Source of the DNA: Bacillota bacterium
GTDB taxonomy: Bacteria > Bacillota > Clostridia > Acetivibrionales > JAEZXR01
DNA: 64,000 nucleotides
Reading direction: 5' to 3'
Assembly: GCA_023419605.1 (NCBI GenBank)
Contig: JAEZXR010000130.1
Span: forward strand, 62,001-126,000
Shown: positions 51,540 through 59,243 of the stretch, in pieces
Layout of the letters: each line of letters begins with the position of its first letter
Numbering within the stretch: position 1 is the stretch's first letter
Program-made: the position numbers and the translations under genes
The notes under the pieces: generated by a model
The model's input: only the letters and a program-made list of their open reading frames with translations
The model's database searches: none
Told to the model about the DNA's origin: nothing

Positions 51540-52475
51540 GTGGAAGTCATAAATAAAAACCATGTCTCTGTAGGCAATACTAAGTGGAAGCATGTAAAGC
51601 TGGTGTATTTCTCGGGGACAGGAGGAACGGAAAGAGCTTCATACCAGCTCGCACAATGCTTAAAAAATCGTGGGCTTGAAGTGGAGAGGGTACAACTGGA
51701 TGTACAGGGGATAGAAACAGAGAAGCGGAGGACTGTCAATCTGGAGAAATCCCCGGATCTGCTGGTTCTCTCGTTTGCGGTTCACGCCTTTGATGCTCCG
51801 GAGCCTGTATATGAATGGATATATGGACTTCCGGAGGGGAAGGGATTGCCGGTAGTTGTAATATCAGTTTCAGGGGGAGGGGAGATCTGGCCTAACACTG
51901 CCTGCAGAGTTGGCTGCATTCGTGCACTGGAGCGCAAGGGGTATGACGTATTCTATGAGCGTATGCTGGTGATGCCTTCCAACTGGATAGCGGCCGCAGG
52001 CGATCATCTGGCTATGCATTTACTGCAGGTTTTGCCCAAGAAAGCAGAGTATACGGCAGCAGAAATCGCATCAGGAGTTCGCCGCAGGACGCGGCCGCAA
52101 ATAACGTCGCGGTTGATGACAGCACTGTTTAAAATCGAGAAGTCCGGCGCAAAATTTTTTGGTAAGGACCTGACTGTGGAGCAAACTTGCACAGGGTGCG
52201 GCTGGTGCGCACGGAGCTGCCCCAGGGGTAACATTAAAATGGAAAAGCAGCGGCCTGCTTTCGATTGGCGCTGCATAGCATGTCTTCGTTGTGTCTATGG
52301 GTGTCCGGCGGCAGCTCTTCACCCCCGCCGTTTGCAGTTTATTCCCGTTAAAGGAGGCTATGATCTGAAGGCACTGGAAACCCGTATGAACAGTATCGTA
52401 CTCAAACCTGTAGAAGAGCTTGCAACAGGAGCGTTCAGCGGGCTTCGCGACTACTTGCTGAAGGAAGAAGCCTAG
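51540..52475 (+). CDS. EFR1-type flavodoxin/ferredoxin fusion protein
   Basis: A redox protein of 311 residues: an N-terminal flavodoxin-like domain (YFSGTGGTERASYQLAQ at the phosphate loop, about 22-165), a linker, and a C-terminal two-cluster ferredoxin domain. The cysteine motifs are C-x2-C-x2-C-x3-C in CTGCGWCARSCPRG and CIACLRCVYGCPAA, so two [4Fe-4S] clusters are expected. The EFR1 family is common in anaerobes; its electron-transfer partners are not defined. The GTG start has GGGGG about 10 bases upstream. It is a single gene. Confidence 0.9.
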   Translation: MEVINKNHVSVGNTKWKHVKLVYFSGTGGTERASYQLAQCLKNRGLEVERVQLDVQGIETEKRRTVNLEKSPDLLVLSFAVHAFDAPEPVYEWIYGLPEGKGLPVVVISVSGGGEIWPNTACRVGCIRALERKGYDVFYERMLVMPSNWIAAAGDHLAMHLLQVLPKKAEYTAAEIASGVRRRTRPQITSRLMTALFKIEKSGAKFFGKDLTVEQTCTGCGWCARSCPRGNIKMEKQRPAFDWRCIACLRCVYGCPAAALHPRRLQFIPVKGGYDLKALETRMNSIVLKPVEELATGAFSGLRDYLLKEEA

Positions 52476-52550
52476 CCGGGGGGTATGTTCCTGCGACGAC
52501 AGTTATGGTTTTAACCACTATCTGCTTTTGGATCATACTGTAAGGGAGAG

Positions 52551-53018
52551 TTACTCAAGGGCGTTGGCTTTTTGCTGAGCCATATCGAAGGTCTTCTTAT
52601 TCGTATTTCCCGAAGGCTCCAGATTATGATCTTTCTGGAACTGTAATACGCTGTCGTAGAGGGCGTCGCCATATCGACCGTCAATACTTCCTTCGTAATA
52701 GCCGAGACTGTTCAAGGCTTTCTGGAGGTCTCTTACGTCGGAGCCGACATCCCCATTCATTAAAACTCTAAAAGGTCTGTTTTTCTGCTCGATAGTAACG
52801 GTTGTTCCATAGGGGACCAGTTTATATAATTCAGCAGCATCATTGCTAAGTAGGCGTATACAACCTTTGGATTCATTGGATCTGCCAATAAACCAGGGGT
52901 AGAGGGTGCCGTGGATGCCGTACTTTCCCCAGGGGACATTGCTTTTGGAATTATAGCCTATCTTTCCCAAATAAAGCTTGCAATCAGAGAGGATATCCCT
53001 CCTAAAGCCAATCTTCAT
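52551..53018 (-). CDS. L,D-transpeptidase (YkuD) with peptidoglycan-binding domain, N-terminally truncated
   Basis: The 155-residue frame holds the catalytic half of a YkuD domain, with the His of YGIHGT and the active-site motif SKGCIRL, then a PG_binding_1 domain (VGSDVRDLQKALNSLGYYEG onward). Complete relatives carry about 60-80 more residues before the PWG-YGIHG segment plus a signal peptide or membrane anchor; here an in-frame TAA lies 18 bases before the ATG and no ribosome site is seen. It is therefore probably a decaying gene rather than an active cell-wall enzyme. It is divergent from the PocR-AraC regulator. Confidence 0.65.
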   Translation of the reverse strand: MKIGFRRDILSDCKLYLGKIGYNSKSNVPWGKYGIHGTLYPWFIGRSNESKGCIRLLSNDAAELYKLVPYGTTVTIEQKNRPFRVLMNGDVGSDVRDLQKALNSLGYYEGSIDGRYGDALYDSVLQFQKDHNLEPSGNTNKKTFDMAQQKANALE

Positions 53019-53081
53019 TGCATGTCGATCCGTTTAATGCTATACTCCATATATAGCCTAAACTACGGAAGTGTGTGAATA

Positions 53082-53993
53082 ATGCCAACATATGAAGGAA
53101 TTGCAAACTATTTGAGGTTTATTTCCGAGACGTACCATTTAGAAATATGTATCAATGACTTTGTAGGATTTTTATCAACAGATAAAAATCTCTTTGCTGT
53201 GATGCAGCCGTTCTATATACACAAAAATCCGTACTGCATGCAAATTAAAGCCAACAGAGAGCTTTGGAACCGCTGCTTAAATATGAAGAGAAGGATATAT
53301 GAAAAAGCTCAGAGATTAAAGTCGCCTTATTATGGCATGTGTTATTGCGGTATTGAAGAGTATGTAATGCCCATTATCAAAAATGATTTTGTAATAGGCG
53401 TTATTTTTGCGGGTGAGTATTGTACCCATAAAAAAGTTTCCGCGTATAGAATTAAAAAGATATCCCAAAATTATGGAATGGATTATAACATGTTGATGCG
53501 GAAATTTGATAGTTCTGTTAGGGTACAAGCCCATAACGAACAAGTTGTATTTTCACTGCTCGGAATCGTTGCCGACTACTTTTCAGCACTTTACTCTGAT
53601 TTGAATGAAAACGCAGGCAACTCAATGGTAAGTGCAAAAAAGCAAGCATCTTCCGACAGTTATGTACTGTCCCATGCAGTGGAATTTATAAAGCAGAATT
53701 TTACGGAGAGAATAACCGTAAAGGATATAGCTGACTTCTGCCATTGTAGTGAATCCTTTTTCAGCCATATTTTTAAAAAAACTATGAAAGTAAATGTAAA
53801 ACGCTATATTAATAAGTTAAGAATAGAGGAAGCGAAGCTGCATATTTTAAATTCGGGCGCAAGTATTGTTGAGATTTCAAATCGAGTAGGTTTTAGCGAC
53901 CCGAACTATTTTTCTCTAGTATTCAGTGAGTTTTGTGGCATTTCACCGACTGAATACCGGAAACGCATTACCGTTAGAAATCAAATATCTTAG
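53082..53993 (+). CDS. PocR-AraC transcriptional regulator
   Basis: A regulator of 303 residues: an N-terminal PocR ligand-sensing domain (about 10-170, with conserved cysteines in YYGMCYCGIEEY and the hydrophobic VIGVIFAGEY) and a C-terminal AraC double helix-turn-helix (about 200-298; ISNRVGFSDPNYFSLVFSEF). The PocR domain senses small molecules, often diols or hydrocarbons, in other bacteria. No diol-utilisation genes are nearby, so the target is unknown. It starts about 60 bases from the divergent truncated L,D-transpeptidase. Confidence 0.88.
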   Translation: MPTYEGIANYLRFISETYHLEICINDFVGFLSTDKNLFAVMQPFYIHKNPYCMQIKANRELWNRCLNMKRRIYEKAQRLKSPYYGMCYCGIEEYVMPIIKNDFVIGVIFAGEYCTHKKVSAYRIKKISQNYGMDYNMLMRKFDSSVRVQAHNEQVVFSLLGIVADYFSALYSDLNENAGNSMVSAKKQASSDSYVLSHAVEFIKQNFTERITVKDIADFCHCSESFFSHIFKKTMKVNVKRYINKLRIEEAKLHILNSGASIVEISNRVGFSDPNYFSLVFSEFCGISPTEYRKRITVRNQIS

Positions 53994-54006
53994 GTTACCG
54001 GTAAAA

Positions 54007-54183
54007 ATAAGTGCTGTTGTCGGAGGAAGCATTGATGTTATGGCCGGTACTATAAAAAGAGCTCCGAAAGCTTTTCGGATCCTCGGTCTTGAGTGGCTTC
54101 ATCGGCTTCTTCTGGAGCCTAGTCGTATTTTCAGGGTGAAGCAGCTTCCCTTATTCCTGATTCAGTGCTTTAAAACCGGCTAA
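54007..54183 (+). pseudogene. C-terminal remnant of a WecG/TagA/CpsF glycosyltransferase
   Basis: The reading frame encodes VVGGSIDVMAGTIKRAPKAF followed by LGLEWLHRLLLEPSRIFR, the well-known end of WecG/TagA/CpsF glycosyltransferases (GG-DV-AG-KRAP, GLEW-YRL-EP-R). About 58 residues remain of a family of about 240. There is no start codon or ribosome site, and the remnant begins 13 bases after the AraC stop. It is clearly a deletion relic of a wall-teichoic-acid or polysaccharide gene. Confidence 0.75.
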
Positions 54184-54284
54184 AAAATGGGGAAGCGTAT
54201 ATAGGAACCTCAAAAAAATTCATTAATTTGTGAAAAAGTATTGACAAATGTTACTTCTGCTAGTATTATTGATGTAAATATTTG

Positions 54285-54531
54285 AAAAGTAATGATTGGA
54301 AATAGTAAAAATCTACGAAGTTTTCAGAGAGTCGGCAGTTGGTGTGAGCCGGTAATTTTATGGATTTTGAACTCATCCATGAACTGCAGCCCGATATTGT
54401 AGGGTGAGCCGGAGTTCCACCGTTAAAAGGATAGATGGTAGTTGCCATCGAAAAAGGGAATTCCGAATGAATTAACTAGAGTGGTACCGCGAGTAAGCCT
54501 CGTCTCTATACATAGAGATGGGGTTTTTTTA
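54285..54531 (+). promoter_or_regulatory. Leucine T-box riboswitch upstream of leuA
   Basis: A complete T-box leader. The distal stem I block AGAGAGTCGGCAGTTGGTG is present. The specifier region GAACTC has the CTC leucine codon at 54372-54374. The T-box AGAGTGGTACCGCG is at 54478-54491, where TGGT would pair with the ACCA end of uncharged tRNA-Leu (discriminator A). A terminator (54498-54530, TCTCTA/TAGAGA core with seven T residues) competes with the antiterminator. Uncharged tRNA-Leu is expected to allow read-through into the downstream gene. Confidence 0.93.
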
Positions 54532-54608
54532 ATGGTTAAATTCCGGGTTTAACCATTACACTTGATTAAAAAATTTATGAATTGAAATTGATGATGGAGG
54601 TTTTTCTG

Positions 54609-56183
54609 ATGAGTAGAAAAATACTTGTACTTGACACGACCCTAAGGGACGGTGAACAAGTTCCCGGAGCAAAGCTAAATTTATACGAAAAACTTGAATT
54701 GGCGCATCAACTTAAAGCACTGAAGGTAGATATTATTGAAGCTGGTTTTCCGGCATCTTCGCAGGGTGATTTTAACGCTGTAAAGGAAATTGCTGCAAGC
54801 GTGGGAGAGGGACCTGTAATAACAGCTCTTGCAAGAGCCGTAAAGAGTGATATCGACGCCGTTTATGAAAGTGTTAAATATGCTAAAAACCCGTTGATTC
54901 ATATTGTTCTCGGAACTTCTTCGGTTCATGTAGAGAAAAAGTTCAACAGGTCAAAGGAGGAAGTTATGGAGATGGGTGTTAATGCAGTAAAGTATGCAAA
55001 AACACTGCTTCCCCAGGTTCAATATTCCACAGAAGATGCTTCAAGGTCGGATTTTGAATATTTATGGAAAACAATTGAAGCTGTTGTAAAGGCAGGGGCA
55101 ACAATGATTAATGTTCCTGACACCGTCGGATATGCAGTGCCGGAGGAATTCGGGGAGTTAATAAGGAAGATTAACTACCGTCTCAAGAACCTGAATGATA
55201 AGGTCATATTAAGTGTTCATTGCCATAATGATACCGGATTGGCAACTGCAAATACTTTGATTGCAGTGAGAAATGGTGCGGATAAGATAGAATGTACCAT
55301 TAACGGTCTGGGCGAAAGAGCCGGTAACGCTGCACTGGAAGAAGTTGTGATGGGGATGAAGCTTCGCAGGGAATACTATGGTGCATATACGGATATAGAT
55401 ACAAAGGAAATATATAAAACATCGCGATTGGTGAGTAATCTAACAGGACTTGATATTCAGGTAAATAAGGCTATCACGGGGGATAACGCTTTTGCGCACT
55501 CTTCGGGGATTCATCAGGATGGCTTATTAAAGTCCAGAGACGTTTATGAGGTTATATCTCCAGAGGATGTAGGCGTAGAGAACATGGAGATGATTCTGAC
55601 AGCAAGATCGGGCCGTCATGCTTTTAAAAATGCGGCAGAAAAAATCGGGTACAAGTTCAAGGATGAAGAGAATTTCGAGTGCCTTTTCAGTAAATTCCTT
55701 GAATTAGCGGATGTGAAGAAGGAAGTCTATGACCATGATATTTATTATTTAATTGAAAAATATAATAAGGAAAGAAAAGTAAATACGGATACGGAAAATC
55801 AAACGGATGCCTGTGACTTGTATGAATTGGTTTCCTTTCAGGTTGTCAGCAATGACATTTTTCCGACAGCAACGGTAAAATTAAAAAAAGGAAAGGAGAT
55901 TTTCAAATACAGTTCAGTAGGAGATGGGCCCATTGATGCACTATACTCTGTAATTAAAAACATAGCGGGCTTGGATATCGACTTGAAGGAGTATAAGATA
56001 AGCAGTATGTCCAGGGGCAAGGAAGCGCTCGGCAGAGTAAGCATTCGAATAGAATATAACAATAAAAAAGTTTACTCCGCCCGCGCTATGGATACTGACG
56101 TTATCAAGGCAAGTGCCTTAGCTTTTATCAATGGTATAAACTCGATTTTGCTTGAGAATGTCACTAAAAAGGAAGAGCAGTAA
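54609..56183 (+). CDS. leuA: 2-isopropylmalate synthase
   Basis: First committed enzyme of leucine synthesis, condensing 2-ketoisovalerate with acetyl-CoA. It has 524 residues: HMGL-like catalytic barrel (LDTTLRDGEQVPGA, then SVHCHNDTGLATANT metal site) and a C-terminal LeuA allosteric domain (about 400-515; SVGDGPIDALYSVIKNI). The leucine-specific T-box supports leuA over citramalate or homocitrate synthase. The start at 54609 is fixed by GGAGG 8 bases upstream. No leuBCD follows in the window, so it is a solo gene. Confidence 0.93.
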   Translation: MSRKILVLDTTLRDGEQVPGAKLNLYEKLELAHQLKALKVDIIEAGFPASSQGDFNAVKEIAASVGEGPVITALARAVKSDIDAVYESVKYAKNPLIHIVLGTSSVHVEKKFNRSKEEVMEMGVNAVKYAKTLLPQVQYSTEDASRSDFEYLWKTIEAVVKAGATMINVPDTVGYAVPEEFGELIRKINYRLKNLNDKVILSVHCHNDTGLATANTLIAVRNGADKIECTINGLGERAGNAALEEVVMGMKLRREYYGAYTDIDTKEIYKTSRLVSNLTGLDIQVNKAITGDNAFAHSSGIHQDGLLKSRDVYEVISPEDVGVENMEMILTARSGRHAFKNAAEKIGYKFKDEENFECLFSKFLELADVKKEVYDHDIYYLIEKYNKERKVNTDTENQTDACDLYELVSFQVVSNDIFPTATVKLKKGKEIFKYSSVGDGPIDALYSVIKNIAGLDIDLKEYKISSMSRGKEALGRVSIRIEYNNKKVYSARAMDTDVIKASALAFINGINSILLENVTKKEEQ

Positions 56184-56376
56184 TTGTTTCTACTTTTGTG
56201 AATCGAATTAAAGTTGTTTTAAGCAGGAGTATTATAAAGGTTCTATATCGTAAGGTATGGAACCTTTTCTATTTATTTGCCGAACCTCTTGCTTCCTTGG
56301 AACTTTTTTCTATTAAGCCCGTCTAAAGATATGAACAGGTACAAAAAACCAATAACTATAGTATGAGGTGAAAGAA

Positions 56377-57075
56377 ATGAAAATTAAAGCAAAAATAGCT
56401 ACTCTATCCGCTGCTGCTATACTAACATTGACTTTTGCAGGACAAAGCCTTGCAGCTGCAAATCCATTTACAGACATAACAAATATAGCAGCAAAGGAAG
56501 CAATTCTTGAACTGCAGGAAAAAGGGTATATAAAAGGTGTCGGTAATAATCTGTTTGCACCGGATGCCACAATGACAGCAGCTCAGGGTATTCAGTTTAT
56601 TGTTAATGCCCTGGAGCTAAATCTTGATCATGTACGGTTCATTAAAGAGCCTAAAGCCACCGACTATTATGCAAAGGCGAATAACGATGCCTGGTATGCA
56701 AATGCGCTAATTATTGCTTCAGTAAATGGGCTTGAACTTCCGGCTGATCTTGACCCCGGTGAGGAATGGACGTGTGAAGAGTTTACCCATCACCTTATTC
56801 AAGCGGCAGAAACCCATGCCAATTTACCGAAGATCAAGCTTGTTCCGGTTCAGATTACCGACCAGGATCAGTTATCCATTGGTTATGACGGTTCCATCCA
56901 GCGTGCACTTACGTATGGTGTTGCCAAGTTGGACGGAGAAGGTAAATTCAATCCAAAAGGCAAAATTTCTCGTGCAGAAGCGGCGGAAAAAGTCTATAAT
57001 GCACTTAAGTACATTAAGGCTCATCCATATCCGGCACCGAAAACAGGAGAGGCACCCGTTACAGAAACAAAGTAA
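56377..57075 (+). CDS. Secreted SLH-domain protein
   Basis: A protein of 232 residues with a cleavable signal peptide (about 1-26, ending SLAAA). At least two S-layer-homology-like repeats follow: FTDITNIAAKEAILELQEKG at the start and SIQRALTYGVAKLDGEGKFN at the end, with RAEAAEKVYNAL. SLH repeats bind pyruvylated secondary cell-wall polymers. There is no further enzymatic domain, so it may be a wall-surface or scaffold protein. The ATG at 56377 fits GAGGTG; the GTG at 56368 is within that site. Confidence 0.83.
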   Translation: MKIKAKIATLSAAAILTLTFAGQSLAAANPFTDITNIAAKEAILELQEKGYIKGVGNNLFAPDATMTAAQGIQFIVNALELNLDHVRFIKEPKATDYYAKANNDAWYANALIIASVNGLELPADLDPGEEWTCEEFTHHLIQAAETHANLPKIKLVPVQITDQDQLSIGYDGSIQRALTYGVAKLDGEGKFNPKGKISRAEAAEKVYNALKYIKAHPYPAPKTGEAPVTETK

Positions 57076-57111
57076 GCAGCAGCCCGTAAAAGAATAGGAT
57101 TTGCAATCCCG

Positions 57112-57150
57112 AAAGCCATATGCCAAATAAACAGGCATATGGCTTTTGTT
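57112..57150. terminator. Terminator after SLH gene
   Basis: AAAGCCATATGCC (57112-57124) pairs with GGCATATGGCTTT (57134-57146), ending TTTTGTT. The rest of the gap to 57442 is very AT-rich with no gene seen, apart from the candidate sigma-factor promoter. Confidence 0.85.
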
Positions 57151-57382
57151 ACGGCAGAGGTACGGAGAAAGCCGGTATATACGGTGTTTATTAAACTTTG
57201 TGCCAGAATATTGAATATTATGGGGATATATTGTAGAATTGTAATGTTTATATAAACGAAAAGGTCAATTACAGTAATTATATAAAATTCAGCAGAGATT
57301 TTTATAAAAATTTGCACTCCTTTGTGGATGCTAAAATTTTATCTGGCATTGGAAGATTCTATAAAAATTTATATTTTATACC

Positions 57383-57409
57383 GAACCTTTTTAAGTCCTG
57401 ATGTGTATA
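57383..57409 (+). promoter_or_regulatory. Candidate ECF-type promoter of the sigma-factor gene
   Basis: A GAACC -35-like motif followed after 16 bases by GTATAT. This is the usual look of ECF autoregulatory promoters (AAC-rich -35). It lies about 34 bases before the TTG start. Confidence 0.4.
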
Positions 57410-57442
57410 TAGGATAAACCGGGAAGGAAAGGAGGTCTATTA

Positions 57443-57862
57443 TTGAAAGAAAATATATCTAAGGAAAAAGCGGAAATGATTTTTAAGGAACATTCAAACT
57501 ATATCTATAGAACTGTGCTATACCTTGCAAAGTCAAAAGAATTAGCGGATGATGTAACGCAAGAGACATTTATTCAGGCGTTCCGAAAATATGATACCTT
57601 TGACTCTGCTAGGTCCTTGCGGCCATGGCTATATAAAATCGCGCTAAATATTACTCGAAATATACTTAGAAAGCAGCGATGGCTAAAATTCACCGATCAG
57701 CTGCCGGAAAGAAGTTGTTTGGATCGGGTAGAGAATTCCATCTTGAAAAGTGAAGAAGAAAAGGAATTATGGAAGCAAATTAATTTTTTAAGTTTAAAGA
57801 GTAGAGAAGTACTTGTTTTACATTTTTACTCCGGTTTGAAGCTTATGGAAGAAAGTGTTTAA
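57443..57862 (+). CDS. ECF-type sigma factor, truncated in region 4
   Basis: A protein of 139 residues with a normal sigma region 2 (IFKEHSNYIYRTVLYLAKSK, then DDVTQETFIQAFRKYDTFDS, RPWLYKIALNITRNILRK). Region 4 breaks off after LSLKSREVLVLHFYSGLKLMEESV: the helix-turn-helix that binds the -35 element is missing. The family is normally about 165-190 residues. Either a deletion has fused it to the downstream gene region, or the product works as a partial sigma factor. The TTG start has AAAGGAGG 7 bases upstream. It overlaps the next gene by 8 bases. Confidence 0.8.
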   Translation: MKENISKEKAEMIFKEHSNYIYRTVLYLAKSKELADDVTQETFIQAFRKYDTFDSARSLRPWLYKIALNITRNILRKQRWLKFTDQLPERSCLDRVENSILKSEEEKELWKQINFLSLKSREVLVLHFYSGLKLMEESV

Positions 57863-58751
57863 AAATGAACGTAAAATATGGGGATTTAAAAGGGCTGTGG
57901 CAATACCGTTAATAGTCCTAATATCCCTTCTAGCTGTATTTTCAGGTGGATTTGCCAGCTACAGTACTTTTCGAAATATCGATAGAACCGATTATCCTTT
58001 TGTTGATGATTCCCAGGTAAAGGGCAAATGGGAATCCGTTGATTTTGTCGATAAGATTGAGGATTTTAACCCTGAAAAGAAGTCTTGGAAGGGAGATTTA
58101 TACCTGACTGCTTTAGTATTTATCAAAGAAGGCCGAATGCTTACGGCCGTTGATAATGGAAATTTGGCCAATACGAGCTCCAGTTGGACTAAAGGTATGG
58201 TACTTAGCAATCAGGAAAAGACAGCCAGCAAATATCTGATAAAGGATATAAACGGAACTACCTATATGTTTTTTGAATGGAAAAGCGGGGACTATGTATT
58301 CAGAAATGAAACCCCGAAGTTTTATGTGTTGAAACAGATTGACAGTGAGGATTATTCAAATTACCAAGTTAAACGTGTTAAGGAAGACAAAGTGGACTAC
58401 CCCTTTGTTGATGATGCTAAGATGAAAGGGAAATGGGAAAGTGTAGATTTTGTTCAGAAGATGGATGGCTTTGAACCAGGACAACAAAGCTGGCTGGGTG
58501 ATCTATATTTAACGGGGTTGCATTTTGATGAAAACGGTAAATTAACAATTGCAACAAAATCAGGCTCATTTTCAGGGCCTTCGGTTACCTGGACAAAGGG
58601 ATTAATTGTTAACAAGGATGGCAAAACAGCGAGTAAGTGCGAGATAAAGAATATAAGCGGAATAACCTATATGTTCTACGAATGGAAGAGCGGAGATTAT
58701 GTATATAGAGGTATGCGCCCTTGGTACTATGTGCTTAAAAAAGTTGAATAA
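57855..58751 (+). CDS. Membrane protein with duplicated extracytoplasmic domain, possible anti-sigma/BlaR1 remnant
   Basis: A protein of 298 residues with one N-terminal membrane helix (about 13-35) and two tandem copies of a domain of about 100 residues (about 48-165 and 178-298). Both copies carry DYPFVDD, GKWESVDFV, SW-GDLYL, WTKG and the pair TYMFFEWKSGDYV / TYMFYEWKSGDYV. In clostridia similar repeats occur at the C-terminus of BlaR1/M56-like sensors and near ECF sigma factors; the function is unknown. The GTG start lies inside the end of the sigma gene in another frame, so translation is coupled. A cytosolic sigma-binding segment is nearly absent (about 12 residues), consistent with a deletion at the junction. 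Confidence 0.72.
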   Translation: MFKNERKIWGFKRAVAIPLIVLISLLAVFSGGFASYSTFRNIDRTDYPFVDDSQVKGKWESVDFVDKIEDFNPEKKSWKGDLYLTALVFIKEGRMLTAVDNGNLANTSSSWTKGMVLSNQEKTASKYLIKDINGTTYMFFEWKSGDYVFRNETPKFYVLKQIDSEDYSNYQVKRVKEDKVDYPFVDDAKMKGKWESVDFVQKMDGFEPGQQSWLGDLYLTGLHFDENGKLTIATKSGSFSGPSVTWTKGLIVNKDGKTASKCEIKNISGITYMFYEWKSGDYVYRGMRPWYYVLKKVE

Positions 58752-58760
58752 GACGACCTT

Positions 58761-58798
58761 AAAAAAGGAGTTTCGGTATGCACCGGGACTCCTTTTTT
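58761..58798 (+). terminator. Strong terminator after the duplicated-domain gene
   Basis: AAAAAAGGAGT (58761-58771) pairs with ACTCCTTTTTT (58788-58798), with an inner CGGT/ACCG helix. Another weak hairpin with T-run lies at 58960-58993 (CCTATA/TATAGG). The remaining sequence to 59243 has no gene. Confidence 0.9.
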
Positions 58799-59126
58799 AT
58801 CCGTTTATTCTGGCTTTCATTTATGGAGGCCTCACCAAAGAAAGCATTGCTGGAGAACAAGTAATATTCCTCATGCCAAGGTTGGCAATTCTCTATTATG
58901 GAGCTCAGGCCGGTAGCATAGAGTAAATGTAGAATAATGTATCCAAGCTTCTAATCGAGCCTATAGTTTACTCTTTCTATTATAGGACTTTTTATCATAA
59001 GTAGAAATACGCCATTGATTCCCTGAAGCAATAAATCTAAATGATAAAAATTTACAAAAAATCTATATTTACAAAGAAAAACAAGGAAAAATGTCAATAA
59101 ATTTGCTAAAATATGTACCTATAAAC

Positions 59127-59155
59127 TTGACACAAATACCAATTATTGATAGGTT
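59127..59155 (+). promoter_or_regulatory. Possible promoter for the stalk-domain gene
   Basis: A perfect TTGACA at 59127-59132 with a poor TAGGTT 17 bases downstream, about 90 bases before the start codon. Confidence 0.3.
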
Positions 59156-59243
59156 GGAATAGGAATAATATAAAAAAGCTGGAAGCGATTGCTTGCGAGT
59201 TAGTAAGTGCAACAAATCAATAGTATGGGTAAAGGGGGATATT

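Noticed and set aside
52551..54183. Genomic island or prophage around the truncated genes.
   Set aside because: No integrase, transposase, tRNA or flanking repeats are seen; simple gene decay is enough.
58699..58926. A 75-codon frame following the duplicated-domain protein.
   Set aside because: It starts inside that gene, passes the strong terminator and has no ribosome site.
59160..59243. Possible c-di-GMP riboswitch before the stalk-domain gene.
   Set aside because: The leader is too short and lacks the conserved GNRA-loop and receptor elements.
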